Positions 49,989 to 59,662 are shown, numbered from the stretch's first letter. The stretch: 64,000 nucleotides of DNA from DATEDA01 sp963744255 (GCA_963744255.1 CAVUSZ010000003.1:54892-118891), one strand, 5' to 3'. Numbers and translations are program-made. Notes: a model not told the origin generated them from the sequence alone.

Positions 49989-51275
49989 TCAGCCCACCAG
50001 CCGCGGCAGCCACATCGCGAGCCCGGGAAAGACGCAGATCAGCCCGACCATGATCAGCAGTGCGATCACGAACGGCGCGGCGCCGCGCTCGACGTCGGAC
50101 AGCGTGCCGCGGCCGCGGATGCCGTGGATGACGAACAGGTTGATGCCGAAGGGCGGCGTCACCATCGCAGTCTGGATCAGCAGCACGAGCAGGATGCCGA
50201 ACCAGACCGGATCGTAGCCCGCCTGCAGGATCAGGGGCGTGGTGATCGGGATCGTCGAGATCATCATCGACAGCTCCTCCATGAACGTCCCCAGGACCAG
50301 ATACAGGACGATCACGGCGGTGAGGACCTGGACCGGGGTGAGCTGATAGGCCGTGATCAGCCGGCTGAGCTGCTGCGTGAGCCCGATCGTCTGGATGACG
50401 ACGTTCAGAAAGAAGGCCCCCACCAGGATGGCCACCACCATCGCGGTCGTGCGTACGGTCGCCTCGCATACGTCGCGCAGCATGGCGAGGCTCAGCCGCC
50501 GGCGCCAGGCCGTGATGGCGAGCGCCCCGATGATCCCGACCGCCGCCGACTCGGTGGCGGTGGCGAGGCCGAGAAAGATCGCGCCGACGACGATCATCAG
50601 CAGCGCGAGCGGCGGGACGAGATCGGGCAGCGTGCGGATCCGGGCCTCCCAGTTGGTCGCGATCCGCTCGCCACCCCAGCGCGGCCTCCAGAGGCAGGCG
50701 ATCAGCACGGTCAGGCTGAAGAGCACCGTCAGGATGAGGCCGGGAATGAAGCCGGCGAGATAGAGCTTCGGCACCGAGGTGTCGGTCATCACGCCGTAGA
50801 TGATCATGTTGATCGACGGCGGGATGAGAATGCCGAGCGTTCCGCCGGCCGCGAGCGTGCCCAGAAAGAGGCGCTCGTTGTACTTGTGCTTGTCGATCTC
50901 GCCGATCGCGACCACGCCGATGGTCGCCGCCGTCGCGACGCTCGATCCCGATACCGAGCCGAACAGCGCGCACGAGCCGATGTTCGAATGCATCAGGCCC
51001 CCCGGCAGCCATGACAGCCACTGGACCAGCGCGTTGTACATGCGCTCCGCGATCCCGCTGCGCAGCAGAATCTCCCCGAGCATGATGTAGAACGGAATGG
51101 CGGTGAGGATGAAGTTGCTGCTGGTTGCCCAGGTCAGCTCGCCCAGCATCCGCGTGAGCGGCATCGCGGAATAGAGCTGATTGAGAATCAGCCCGACGAG
51201 CCCCATGCCGGCGGCGACCGCGATCGAGCTGCCGAGCACGACCAGCAGCACGATGAGCGAGATCGCCGCCGTCAT
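49989..51275 (-). CDS. dctM: TRAP transporter large permease
   Basis: 428 residues with about 12 membrane helices. Conserved DctM segments: ATSSNFILTAIPFYIMLGEI, GGLMHSNIGSCALFGSVSGS-SVATAATIG, LFLGTLAAGGTLGILIPPSI and GTFMEELSMMISTIPITTPL. It carries out Na+-driven uptake of a small organic acid delivered by the binding protein. Its start overlaps the dctQ stop by 4 bases (ATGA). Confidence 0.94.
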   Translation of the reverse strand: MTAAISLIVLLVVLGSSIAVAAGMGLVGLILNQLYSAMPLTRMLGELTWATSSNFILTAIPFYIMLGEILLRSGIAERMYNALVQWLSWLPGGLMHSNIGSCALFGSVSGSSVATAATIGVVAIGEIDKHKYNERLFLGTLAAGGTLGILIPPSINMIIYGVMTDTSVPKLYLAGFIPGLILTVLFSLTVLIACLWRPRWGGERIATNWEARIRTLPDLVPPLALLMIVVGAIFLGLATATESAAVGIIGALAITAWRRRLSLAMLRDVCEATVRTTAMVVAILVGAFFLNVVIQTIGLTQQLSRLITAYQLTPVQVLTAVIVLYLVLGTFMEELSMMISTIPITTPLILQAGYDPVWFGILLVLLIQTAMVTPPFGINLFVIHGIRGRGTLSDVERGAAPFVIALLIMVGLICVFPGLAMWLPRLVG

Positions 51276-51871
51276 TCGCCGCGCTTGCCGTCGAGTGCGT
51301 GCGCTACTGCGGCGATCTCCTCTTTCGCTTCTGCCACGGTGGATTTCGAGCCGATTGCCTCGAACAGGCTGGCGAGGTCCCCCCTCAGGTACGCAAAGAG
51401 TGCGCGCGCGAGCAGGAACGCCGCCACCGCGACGAAGAACACCAGGCCCGCGAGCCACAGGCCCTGCGGTATGACGAGCGGCGCCTCGATCGCGGAGAGC
51501 GAGCGCGAACCGGACACGTAAGACTGCGCCAGCACCCCCCAACCGTGCCAGGCGACGAGCGCGATGAACAGGCCGAAGGAGGCCAGGCTCAGCAGGTCGA
51601 GCACCGCCCGGACGCGACGGCTCGTGACCCGGACGTACACCGTGTCGATGCGTATGTGCGAGCGGCTGAGCAGCGCCGCGGAGAATCCCCAGGCGCTCGC
51701 GATGGCGAGCGCATAGCCGGCGAGCTCGTCCGCGCCGCCGACCGAGAGCGAGAACGCATAGCGCAGGAAGATGTCGATGCAGATCGTCACCGCGGCAGCG
51801 AGCAGCATCGCACCGCCAGCGATCGCGCCGCCGCGCGCGATCCCGGCGGCGACTCGCTGCAGGCGCTTCAT
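51272..51871 (-). CDS. dctQ: TRAP transporter small permease
   Basis: 199 residues with four membrane helices, including IDIFLRYAFSLSVGGADELA (the DctQ signature near residues 32-51) and LLSRSHIRIDTVYVRV. A C-terminal charged helix (LFEAIGSKSTVAEAKEEIAA) is an extension. Pairs with DctM; starts 31 bases after dctP. Confidence 0.92.
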   Translation of the reverse strand: MKRLQRVAAGIARGGAIAGGAMLLAAAVTICIDIFLRYAFSLSVGGADELAGYALAIASAWGFSAALLSRSHIRIDTVYVRVTSRRVRAVLDLLSLASFGLFIALVAWHGWGVLAQSYVSGSRSLSAIEAPLVIPQGLWLAGLVFFVAVAAFLLARALFAYLRGDLASLFEAIGSKSTVAEAKEEIAAVAHALDGKRGE

Positions 51872-51902
51872 CCGTTGCCTGCGGTGCGCGAGGCGTTTCC
51901 GG

Positions 51903-52952
51903 CTAGTTGGTCGGCGCGGTGAGGCCGAGCGCCTTGCCGACCGTGCTGTTCCACTCCAACGCGCACTCGCGCCCGCAGCGCTTCGCCCAACCGGCGAGGA
52001 CCGCGCCTTCGACGAGCTGCTTGTGCTGCTCGGCCTCCGCCGGCTTCACCGGCACGATGGTGATGTTGGCGAGCTTGCCCATGGTGCAGGGCTGCTTGCT
52101 GGTGTTGCAGTTGTCCGCTTCCGCCGTCGCCTTCTTCAGCGTCTGCCACATCTTGTCCTCGTACGCCTTCACCTGCGTGAGCAGGAACTCCTGCGTCTTG
52201 GCGTCGAGCCTCTTCCAGGTGTTCAGGTTGACCGCCATGACGTTGATGCTCCAGCCGAGCGACATCGGATACAGCGACTTGGTCACCTCGGGCCAGCCGG
52301 CGGTGTTACCCGACAGGCTGCCGGTGACGCCGCAGTCCACCACGCCGCTGTTGAGCGCCGGCACGACCTCGGCGAACGCCATGCTCACCGCGGTCGCGCC
52401 CACCCCGCCGAGGAAGTCGCGCATCGTGCTGTTGAACACCCGCACCTTCTTGCCCTTGAGATCGGCGAGGCCGCCGAGCATGCCGCGGCACCAGAACACC
52501 TGCGGCGGGTTGCCGCCGAACGCGAGCAGCTTCGAGTTCCAGTTCTTCTGCATCTGGCGGTCGATCACCTCGCGGTAGGCGTTGCATCCTGCGCGGGCCT
52601 TGTCCGCATCCAGCGTGATGCCGGCGAGATCGCAGCCCTCGAAGCGCGGGTCGTCGCCGGCCATCTTGGAGATGTCCATGCTCGCGAAGTCCATGACACC
52701 GAGCCGCAGCAGGCGCAGCATCGTCTTGTCGTCGATGCCCATCTGGTCGAGGGGCGTGATGTCGGCGGTGATGGCGCCGTTGGAGGCCTTCGGCAGCGTC
52801 TCGCGCCAGAAGGGCACCTCGTCCACGATCGAAGCGACCGTCGGACTGTTGAGGCCGATGACCTTGAACTGGTTCTTCGGCAGGTCCTGCGCGGAAGCAG
52901 CCAGCGAAACCGATACCCCGAGGACGATGCCGGCGAGCGAACGGTGGAACAT
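51903..52952 (-). CDS. dctP: TRAP transporter substrate-binding protein
   Basis: 349 residues with signal peptide MFHRSLAGIVLGVSVSLAAS-AQ. DctP-like landmarks: LRLGVMDFASMDISKMAGDD, LADLKGKKVRVFNSTMRDFL, VVPALNSGVVDCGVTGSLSG and WSINVMAVNLNTWKRLDAKT. The usual substrate-clamp Arg is in KGKKVRV. The ligand is probably a carboxylate, perhaps the hyuBA product or a precursor. GAGGAGA precedes the ATG. Leads the dctPQM operon and diverges from the aminotransferase gene. Confidence 0.92.
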   Translation of the reverse strand: MFHRSLAGIVLGVSVSLAASAQDLPKNQFKVIGLNSPTVASIVDEVPFWRETLPKASNGAITADITPLDQMGIDDKTMLRLLRLGVMDFASMDISKMAGDDPRFEGCDLAGITLDADKARAGCNAYREVIDRQMQKNWNSKLLAFGGNPPQVFWCRGMLGGLADLKGKKVRVFNSTMRDFLGGVGATAVSMAFAEVVPALNSGVVDCGVTGSLSGNTAGWPEVTKSLYPMSLGWSINVMAVNLNTWKRLDAKTQEFLLTQVKAYEDKMWQTLKKATAEADNCNTSKQPCTMGKLANITIVPVKPAEAEQHKQLVEGAVLAGWAKRCGRECALEWNSTVGKALGLTAPTN

Positions 52953-53163
52953 GACCTTCTCCTCTTGCTTGTGAGCCAGATCGCTGCCTGCCGCGAGCAG
53001 GTCACGCGCGCTCGCGACACGACATCTCCGCGGGATGGTCGCATCAATCGCGCGTGGGGTGCAAGGCCGGCTGGCCGCCCGCCGGCCGGCGGGTGAGGCG
53101 CACGGCGATGCTGCACAATGCGCGAGGTTCCGAGCAACCGTTGCGCGAAGGGCAGCCGAAGCC

Positions 53164-54555
53164 ATGTCCGTCACGACCCGACCGCTCTCGACCATCGAGG
53201 CCGAGTACCGCGCGCGTACCGAACGCTCCGCGCGGCTCTACGAGGAGGCGTGCCGGGTGATCCCGGCGGGCCTGACCCACGACTCGCGCACCACGCTGCC
53301 CTACCCCATCTACGCCGCCCGCGCGGCGGGCCCCCGCAAGTGGGACGTGGACGGCAACGAGTACGTCGACTACTTCGGCGGCCACGGCGCGCTGCTGCTC
53401 GGCCATTCGCATCCCGCCGTGGTCGAAGCCGTCCGGCGACAGGTCGCGCTCGGCACGCATTGGGGCGCCTCGCACGAGCTGGAGGTGCGCTGGGCCGAGC
53501 TCGTGCACCGGCTGGTGCCCTGCGCCGAGCGCGTCCGCTTCACGGCCTCGGGCACGGAGGCCACGCAGCTCGCGCTCCGGCTCGCGCGCGCTTACACCGG
53601 GAAGCCGAAGATCCTGCGCTTCGTCGGCCATTTCCACGGCTGGCACGATCAGGTCGCCCCCGGTGCGATGTCGCATTTCGACGGCTCGGTGCCGGCCGGA
53701 ATTCCGCCGTCGCTCCTGGAGCAATCGATTGTCCTGCCGGCCGACGATGCGGCGCCGGCCGTCGCGGCGATCGAGGCGCGCGACGACATCGCCGCGGTCA
53801 TCTTCGAGCCCTCGGGGGCGTCGTGGGGACAGGTGCCCTTGCCGCCCGGCTTCGTCGCCGCGCTCCGTGCAGCGACCCGGCGCCGCGGCGTCCTGCTCGT
53901 CATGGACGAGGTGATCACCGGCTTTCGCTGGTCGCGCGGCGGCGCTCAGTCCCGCTATGGCATCACGCCGGATCTCTGCGTGCTCGCCAAGATTCTCGCC
54001 GGCGGGCTGCCGGGCGGCGCGGTAGCGGGAAGCCGCGACGTCATGGACCAGCTCGACCCGGCGGCAGCGAAGGCCGCTCAGCGCGAGAAGATCGGTCACC
54101 AGGGCACCTTCAACGCCAACCCGTTGTGCGCTGCCGCCGCGGTCGCCACCCTGGCGCTCGTCGAGACGACGACTGCTTGCGCCCAGGCCGAAGCGACGGC
54201 CGAGGCGATCCGGACCGGGATGCGCCGGATCCTCATCGAGGAACAGGTGCCCTGGGGAATCTACGGCGAGGCGTCCACCTTCGTGATCTTCCCGAATCCG
54301 CACCGCGTCACGATCGATCCGGCGACTTTCGATGCGCTGCAGCTTGGCTTCCAGGGCATCAAGGGCGCACGCGACCCCAGTCTCATCAATCGCCTCCGCC
54401 TCGCCATGCTCGCAAACGGCGTCGACATCATGGGCGGACCGGGTGGCCTCGTCTCCGCGACGCACGGGCCGCGCGAGGTTGCGCTGACGCTCCAGGCCTT
54501 CCGCACCGCCGTGCAGTGGTTGAAGGCCGAAGGCGACATCAAGGCGCGCGGCTGA
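53164..54555 (+). CDS. class III aminotransferase (glutamate-1-semialdehyde aminomutase-like)
   Basis: 463 residues. PLP-enzyme signs: DVDGNEYVDYFGGHGALLLG, TASGTEATQLALRLARAYTG, HFHGWHD, VLLVMDEVITGFRWSRGGAQ (PLP-binding Asp) and the catalytic Lys in CVLAKILAGGLPGGA (about 276). GQGTFNANPLCAAAA-like HQGTFNANPLCAAAAVATLA follows. It moves amino groups within or between amino acids; housekeeping HemL is somewhat shorter, and the context (TRAP transporter, hydantoinase) suggests a catabolic role. Followed by a small gene of unknown role 17 bases on. Confidence 0.9.
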   Translation: MSVTTRPLSTIEAEYRARTERSARLYEEACRVIPAGLTHDSRTTLPYPIYAARAAGPRKWDVDGNEYVDYFGGHGALLLGHSHPAVVEAVRRQVALGTHWGASHELEVRWAELVHRLVPCAERVRFTASGTEATQLALRLARAYTGKPKILRFVGHFHGWHDQVAPGAMSHFDGSVPAGIPPSLLEQSIVLPADDAAPAVAAIEARDDIAAVIFEPSGASWGQVPLPPGFVAALRAATRRRGVLLVMDEVITGFRWSRGGAQSRYGITPDLCVLAKILAGGLPGGAVAGSRDVMDQLDPAAAKAAQREKIGHQGTFNANPLCAAAAVATLALVETTTACAQAEATAEAIRTGMRRILIEEQVPWGIYGEASTFVIFPNPHRVTIDPATFDALQLGFQGIKGARDPSLINRLRLAMLANGVDIMGGPGGLVSATHGPREVALTLQAFRTAVQWLKAEGDIKARG

Positions 54556-54572
54556 GCGGCGCCAGGTTCGAG

Positions 54573-54803
54573 ATGATGCGGATCGTCGTCCGCGACCCGT
54601 GGGGCTTCGACCATCGCCTCGAGCATGACGGCGATCGCTGGTGGGGGTGCGAAAACCTGGCGCACGGCGCAGCCGCGGGAGGGCACGAGGCGCTCATCGC
54701 CGAGGTGGTCCGGGCCATCTCCGCGCGGAGCCCGCTCCCGGCCGGGTACAACAAGATCGTGCGCGTCAGCGGAGGGCTATTTCCTGCAGACGTGCTGGTC
54801 TGA
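54573..54803 (+). CDS. small protein, unknown
   Basis: 76 residues: MMRIVVRDPWGFDHRLEHDG, RWWGCENLAHGAAAGGHEAL, then a helix and KIVRVSGGLFPADVLV. Soluble, compact alpha-beta by pattern. Ribosome site weak. Close behind the aminotransferase gene, so possibly cotranscribed. No family recognised. Confidence 0.55.
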   Translation: MMRIVVRDPWGFDHRLEHDGDRWWGCENLAHGAAAGGHEALIAEVVRAISARSPLPAGYNKIVRVSGGLFPADVLV

Positions 54804-54825
54804 GCACCACTGACGGCGCCCCCTC

Positions 54826-55116
54826 CTACCACCCTTCAAAGAAAACGCCGTTCGATCGCACCGCCGCCAGCCGCAGTGCCTTCAATTGCCCGTACTCCTC
54901 GGAGTCGTACCAGCGATGGGCCTCGACCAGCGTCGGGAACTCGATGATCACCGGAAACACCGGCCGCCAGTTGCCTTCGACGATGTCGCACTGGCCGCCG
55001 ATCCCGCGATAGCGGCCGCCGTACCGCTCGACGGTCGGCTGGACGCGCTTCCGGTACTCATCCATCTTCGCGCGATCGGTGACTTCGAGGATGTCGAAAA
55101 AACAGAATGCAGGCAT
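54826..55116 (-). CDS. DUF1330 protein (dimeric alpha-beta barrel)
   Basis: 96 residues: MPAFCFFDILEVTDRAKMDE-YRKRVQPTVERYGGRYRG, then FPVIIEFPTLVEAHRWYDSE-EYGQLKALR, which is the DUF1330 consensus. Ferredoxin-like monooxygenase/EthD fold; catalytic role unknown. Last gene of the minus-strand group with the OFA carrier. Confidence 0.93.
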   Translation of the reverse strand: MPAFCFFDILEVTDRAKMDEYRKRVQPTVERYGGRYRGIGGQCDIVEGNWRPVFPVIIEFPTLVEAHRWYDSEEYGQLKALRLAAVRSNGVFFEGW

Positions 55117-55140
55117 GTCCGTGTCCTTTCCGTGCGGCGT

Positions 55141-55251
55141 TCAGTGGAACAGCGCCATTGCTTTGTGGACCGTCTGGTAGATCCCCCATGCGAGCGGCAG
55201 GCAGACGCCCGCCCACATCGCCGTGAATCGCGTCTGCGCCAGTCGCTTCAT
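55141..55251 (-). CDS. 36-residue MFS transporter small subunit
   Basis: MKRLAQTRFTAMWAGVCLPL-AWGIYQTVHKAMALFH: basic start, one membrane helix, and a W-G-[IV]-Y-Q-T/L motif as in the small single-helix subunits encoded next to OFA-type MFS carriers. It begins 25 bases after the carrier's stop codon. Too short for most gene finders; identification rests on motif and position. Confidence 0.75.
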   Translation of the reverse strand: MKRLAQTRFTAMWAGVCLPLAWGIYQTVHKAMALFH

Positions 55252-55276
55252 TCGCACGCTCCCGTCATGGTGAGGT

Positions 55277-56605
55277 TCAACGCCCGCGTTCGCCGAACGG
55301 CCTGATCAGCCAGTTGCAGAGGAAGCCCAGCGCAAGCACCAGGGCCAGGATGAACATGGTCATGTTGTAGGCATCGGCGGCCGCCACGCCGCGACCGATC
55401 TGGTATTCGCCGAGATAGTTGATGAGAACCGGCCCGAGCACGCCGGCGGTCGCCCAGGCCGTCAGCAGCCGGCCGTAGATGGCGGCGAAATGACGCGTGC
55501 CGAAGAGGTCCGCGACGTAAGCCGGAAAGGCGGCAAAGCCGCCGCCGAACATGCTGATGATGAGCGCGTAGCACAGGACGAAGAGCGCCACGCCGCCCGC
55601 TCCCCCGGCGAAGGGCGCACAGGCGTAGAGAACGGACCCGAGCGCGAGCAACAGGAAGTAGGTCCGTCGACGCCCGATGCGATCGGAGATCGCGGACCAG
55701 GCGAGGCGCCCGCCCATGTTGAAGAGGCTCAGCAGCCCGACGAAGCCGGCAGCCGCCTCCGGGGTCACGCTGCGTGCAAACGCGTCCTGGATCAGCATCG
55801 ACGCCTGGCCCAACACCCCGATGCCCGCCGTCACGTTGAGGCAGAGCACCAGCCACAGCAGCCAGAACTGCCTCGTCCTGAGCGCCTGCTCCGGAGTCAC
55901 CTCGTTCCGCTGCGCCCGTTCCGGCGGCGCGACCCAGCCCTCGGGTTTCCAGCCGGGAGCGGGCAGACGAATGACGAGCGCGCCGATCGCGATCGCGACG
56001 GCGTAGGCAAGGCCCATCACCAGAAACGTCTCGGCAACCCCGACCGACACTTCGCTCCGGAAAGTGCCGATCAGCGCGACCGCGAGCGGCGCGCCGATCA
56101 GCGCACCGCCGCCGAAGCCCATGATCGCGAGGCCGGCGGCCAGTCCGCGCCGGTCCGGAAACCACTTGATGAGCACCGTGACGGGCGTGACGTAACCCAG
56201 TCCCAGGCCGAAGCCGCCAATGACGCCGTAGCCCAGGTAGAGCAGGCCGATCTGGTGAGTCTGGACGCCGATCGCCGAGAGGACGAACCCGCCCCCGAAG
56301 CAGGCCGCGGCCGTGAGCAGGGCTCTGCGCGGCCCCACTCGTTCCAGCCACTTGCCTGCGAACGCCGCGGTCAGACCGAGCGTCACGATGGCCAGGCTGA
56401 AAATCCAGCCCACATCGGTGAGTCGCCAGTCCCCCGGCGCGGGCGCGCTGATGCCGATCGCCCTCGTAAGCGGCTCGTTGAAGACGCTGAACGCGTAGAG
56501 TTGGCCGATCGAGAGATGCACCGCCAGCGCGGCCGGAGGCACCAGCCAGCGATCGAAGCCCGGGATCGGGACGGCCGTCGCGATCGAAGCGGTCGAGGTG
56601 CTCAT
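55277..56605 (-). CDS. MFS transporter, oxalate/formate antiporter (OFA) family
   Basis: 442 residues with 12 membrane helices. OFA landmarks: LSIGQLYAFSVFNEPLTRAI, GFGLGLGYVTPVTVLIKWFP, DRRGLAAGLAIMGFGGGALI, and GGGFAAFPAYVADLFGTRHF. The family exchanges oxalate/formate or takes up monocarboxylates such as pyruvate or lactate. The short 36-residue partner downstream supports the assignment. Start ATG 56605 (MSTSTASIATAVPIPGFDRW). Confidence 0.92.
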   Translation of the reverse strand: MSTSTASIATAVPIPGFDRWLVPPAALAVHLSIGQLYAFSVFNEPLTRAIGISAPAPGDWRLTDVGWIFSLAIVTLGLTAAFAGKWLERVGPRRALLTAAACFGGGFVLSAIGVQTHQIGLLYLGYGVIGGFGLGLGYVTPVTVLIKWFPDRRGLAAGLAIMGFGGGALIGAPLAVALIGTFRSEVSVGVAETFLVMGLAYAVAIAIGALVIRLPAPGWKPEGWVAPPERAQRNEVTPEQALRTRQFWLLWLVLCLNVTAGIGVLGQASMLIQDAFARSVTPEAAAGFVGLLSLFNMGGRLAWSAISDRIGRRRTYFLLLALGSVLYACAPFAGGAGGVALFVLCYALIISMFGGGFAAFPAYVADLFGTRHFAAIYGRLLTAWATAGVLGPVLINYLGEYQIGRGVAAADAYNMTMFILALVLALGFLCNWLIRPFGERGR

Positions 56606-56764
56606 CGGCGTATCGGCTCCCAGGGCTGGCCGCAGGTCTGCTCGAGTATCGAGGCGCTTGCGGTACGGGAAGAGACTAAGGCGCGCGGCCTAGTCCAAGG
56701 CGGGCACCATTGCCGGTGCCCGTGTGATGCATTCACGCCCGGCCGAGGCACGGCCGGAAACGAC

Positions 56765-56790
56765 AAGGCCCCGCAGCGTCGCGGGGCCTT
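56765..56790 (-). terminator. terminator after lactonase gene
   Basis: Perfect 10-bp stem AAGGCCCCGC / GCGGGGCCTT, 6-base loop; on the minus strand followed by GTCGTTT. It lies 45 bases after the corrected lactonase stop. Confidence 0.8.
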
Positions 56791-56834
56791 GAGCGGGGGC
56801 GGATCCTTTCAGCGCGCGGCTGGCAGGCAGGCTC

Positions 56835-57957
56835 TCAATCGAAACTCACGATCTCGACCCAGTTCGAGCCCTTCCCCGTGGGATATTTCTGGAGCAGCCG
56901 TCAGCCCGCCGTTCGCCTGGTCGATCGCATAGACCGAGATCGTGTCGGACTTCTCCCCGGTGGCGATCAGAAACCTCCCTTTAGGGTCGATCGCGAATCC
57001 TCGCGGCTGCTTCTCGGTCGGCGTGCTGCCCAGATAGGCGAGCTTGCCGGTATCCGCGTTGACGCTGAAGGCCGCCAGGGTGCTGCTCGTCCGCTCCGAG
57101 GCATAGAGGAACCTGCCGTTCGGCGTCATGTGGAGGTCCGCGGCCCAGATGTCGTTGTCGGTGTTCCGCGGCGGCGCCCCCGGGATACCGACGGCGCCAC
57201 GCGGTGCGCCCGGCGCGAGCTTCGTGTCCGGCGGCAGCGCCGAAGCGGAGCTCACTTCAGTCAACACCCCGGTCTTTGGATCCAACGACAGGGTCGTGAC
57301 CGTCCCCACGAGCTCGTTCAGGAGATAGACGAACTTGTTGTCCGGCGAGACGATGAAGTGGCGCGGGCCGGTCAAGGGCTTCATCTGCACCACCGCGGGC
57401 GTGTTCGACGTCAGCCGCCCGGACTTCTCGTCGAAGAGGAACTGGAAGATCTGGTCGGTGCCCAGGTGGGGGACATAGACGAACCGGTTCGTGTTGTCCG
57501 TGTAGATCGAGTGCGCGTTCCGGCCCGTCGGCAGGACCTGCAGGGGCTCGGCCGCCACGCGCCCGTCGCTGCCGACCGCGTTCACGCTGACGAGGTGCCC
57601 GCCGTACGACGCGCCGAGGAGGAAACGACCTGTTCGGTCGAGCGCGATATACGGAAAACTCTCCGCGAGGGGCGAGGTGGATAACAGCTTCAGCGCGCCC
57701 GTGCCGGGATCGACCGAATAGACGTGCACCGAAAACGGCTTGGAGCGCGAAGCGGCATAGAGGAAGCGACGGTCGGGGCTCACGGCCATGGGCATGACGA
57801 CGTTCGCCGCCTTGGCGCGCGCGCCCGGCTGCAACTCGCCCGAATCGAGCAGCCGATAGATGCCGATGTCCCCGTCCTCGGCGTTCGACACGTAGACGAA
57901 CGTCCCGGCTGTTGCCGGCATCCCGCCGGCGAGCGACATCGCTGCGGCCACGACCAC
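56835..57957 (-). CDS. beta-propeller lactonase (YbhE/Pgl-like), late frameshift
   Basis: About 374 codons. Repeated blades such as AGTFVYVSNAEDGDIGIYRL, VVMPMAVSPDRRFLYAASRS, HFIVSPDNKFVYLLNELVGT and HMTPNGRFLYASERTSSTLA define a seven-bladed 6-phosphogluconolactonase-like propeller. At about 56893 the frame shifts by one: the proper end AAPKYPTGKGSNWVEIVSFD with stop at 56835 lies in the next frame (span 3n+1). A weak signal sequence (VVVAAAMSLAGGMPATAG) suggests export. The start is uncertain; GTG 57957 follows AAGGGG. It could hydrolyse a sugar lactone in the periplasm. Confidence 0.87.
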
Positions 57958-57994
57958 CCCCTTGGTCCAGTTCGCGAAAGATAAACCGAAGTCG

Positions 57995-58008
57995 CGCGCT
58001 CGAGCGCG
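57995..58008. repeat. 14-bp perfect palindrome upstream of lactonase
   Basis: CGCGCTCGAGCGCG, 38 bases before the assigned start codon; candidate operator. Confidence 0.35.
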
Positions 58009-58022
58009 GTTGGCTAGAGAAG

Positions 58023-58047
58023 AACCGCCGCCAAGGGCGGCGGTTTT
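58023..58047. terminator. bidirectional-looking hairpin after the monooxygenase gene
   Basis: 10-bp perfect stem AACCGCCGCC / GGCGGCGGTT with 3-base loop; T-rich on the plus side (GGTTTTCC) and CTTCTC on the minus side. It ends the monooxygenase transcript. Confidence 0.7.
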
Positions 58048-58099
58048 CCTGGCATTGGGGAGTGCGAGGGGGTGTGGCCCCTCGCCTCGTGACAACTGG

Positions 58100-59662
58100 C
58101 TAGCGATGAATGTGACGCGCAGACAGGTAACTCGCCACGCTGCCGGCGTCCAGTCGAGTCCCGGCGAGCCCGATATGGCCGTCAGGACGCAGCAGGTAGA
58201 ACGACGGCCGGCGGATCTGCACGCGGCCCAGCGCCGCGTCGTTCGCCGGATCGTCGGGGATCACGTGGACGCGCAGCAGGTCGCCGTGCCCCACCGCTGG
58301 ATCGGCAGGCAAAGGCTGCCCGGTGACGATCAGATTGAAGCGCGTGTCGTCGAGGCGCTGGAAGAGGTCTTCGACGGGGCCGCTCGCCTCGAACCTCAGC
58401 CGTAGCCACGGAAAGCGATCGCCTGCGCGCGGGGCGCCGGCAGGCAGCCCCGCCAGCGTTTCCGATAGCGGGCTCGTCCGATAGCGGATACCGGTCTGGG
58501 AGATCGTGCGGAACGCGAGCGTCCGTATGCGCTCCCGGGTCATTGCAAGCGCGAGGACCCTGGCGAGAATCCGCGTGCGGAACAGGCCGGCGAACCAGCC
58601 CTCCGACACGATCAGCGAGAACGCCCGGTCGGTGGTGCTCAGCAACCGCTGGGCGACCGGGATTCGCTCGGCCTCGTAGGAGTCGAGCAGATCCGCCTCC
58701 GCGCGGCCCGTGACGACGAGGGCGAGCTTCCAGGCCAGGTTGTAGGCGTCCTGAAGGCCGGTGTTCATACCCTGGGCACCGACCGGGCTGTGTATGTGCG
58801 CCGCATCCCCCAGGAGGAAGCAGCGGCGATCGCGAAAGCGCGCCGCGCGCCGATGGTAAATGCGGTATGTCGAGAACCAGCTGCAGCCCGCGAAGGACAG
58901 CTTCGCTCCCGCCTCCGTGCGCAGCGACGGAATCACGTCCTCGAACGTCAGGTCGTCTCTGCCCCGCAGGCTGGGCGGCACGATGCCCACGACCCGCCAG
59001 TGATCAGTGCCGCGCATCGGGAAGAAGAGATGAAATCCTTCCTCCCACAGGTACACATTCAGCTCGTCCGGGACCATCTGCCCTGTCGCTTGCGTGTCGG
59101 CAACGAAGAAGGTGTGCTCGTAGGGGGCGCCGGGAAATTCGATCCCGTTCAGGGTGCGCACTGCGCTGCGGGCGCCGTCGCAACCCGCGACCCACGCGGC
59201 GGTGACTTCCCGGGTCGCTCCGTCCGGCTGCCTGAGCGTCGCCGTCACGTGGCCGGATGCCTGATAAAGGGCAACCAGCTCGGTGGACCACTGGACCGCC
59301 ATGCCCCGGCTGCGAAGCGCGTCGCCCATCAGCCGTTCGTTGTCGTCCTGGCCCAGGATGAGGACGAACGGGAACGGGCTCAGGTCCCGCCCGATGTCGC
59401 CCAGCGGGACGCGCGCTGCCCGCCGACCTTCCGCCCACATGTTGGCGCCGGTGGCGCGCTTGCCGAGCTCGAGCGCCCGCTCCACGATGCCGAGCTTGGC
59501 GTAGATCTCGAGCGTGCGCGCCTGCACGCCGAGCGCTCTCGTCTCGAGCGAGGGTCTGACGAGCCGATCGATGACCAGCGCGCGCACCCCGCGCCGCCCG
59601 AGCTGGTTGGCGAGCATCAGCCCGGTCGGGCCCGCGCCGACGATCAGAACATCAGTATCCAT
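58100..59662 (-). CDS. FAD-dependent aromatic hydroxylase (TfdB/PheA type)
   Basis: 520 residues. FAD motif VLIVGAGPTGLMLANQL (GxGxxG), the DG region WVAGCDGARSAVR, and the second FAD motif CFLLGDAAHIHSPVGAQGMN-TGLQDAYNLAWKLA. The C-terminal thioredoxin-like domain (about 400-520) ends RPDGHIGLAGTRLDAGSVAS. Hydroxylates aromatic rings with NAD(P)H and O2; the substrate is unknown. No ring-cleavage genes are nearby. Confidence 0.92.
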   Translation of the reverse strand: MDTDVLIVGAGPTGLMLANQLGRRGVRALVIDRLVRPSLETRALGVQARTLEIYAKLGIVERALELGKRATGANMWAEGRRAARVPLGDIGRDLSPFPFVLILGQDDNERLMGDALRSRGMAVQWSTELVALYQASGHVTATLRQPDGATREVTAAWVAGCDGARSAVRTLNGIEFPGAPYEHTFFVADTQATGQMVPDELNVYLWEEGFHLFFPMRGTDHWRVVGIVPPSLRGRDDLTFEDVIPSLRTEAGAKLSFAGCSWFSTYRIYHRRAARFRDRRCFLLGDAAHIHSPVGAQGMNTGLQDAYNLAWKLALVVTGRAEADLLDSYEAERIPVAQRLLSTTDRAFSLIVSEGWFAGLFRTRILARVLALAMTRERIRTLAFRTISQTGIRYRTSPLSETLAGLPAGAPRAGDRFPWLRLRFEASGPVEDLFQRLDDTRFNLIVTGQPLPADPAVGHGDLLRVHVIPDDPANDAALGRVQIRRPSFYLLRPDGHIGLAGTRLDAGSVASYLSARHIHR

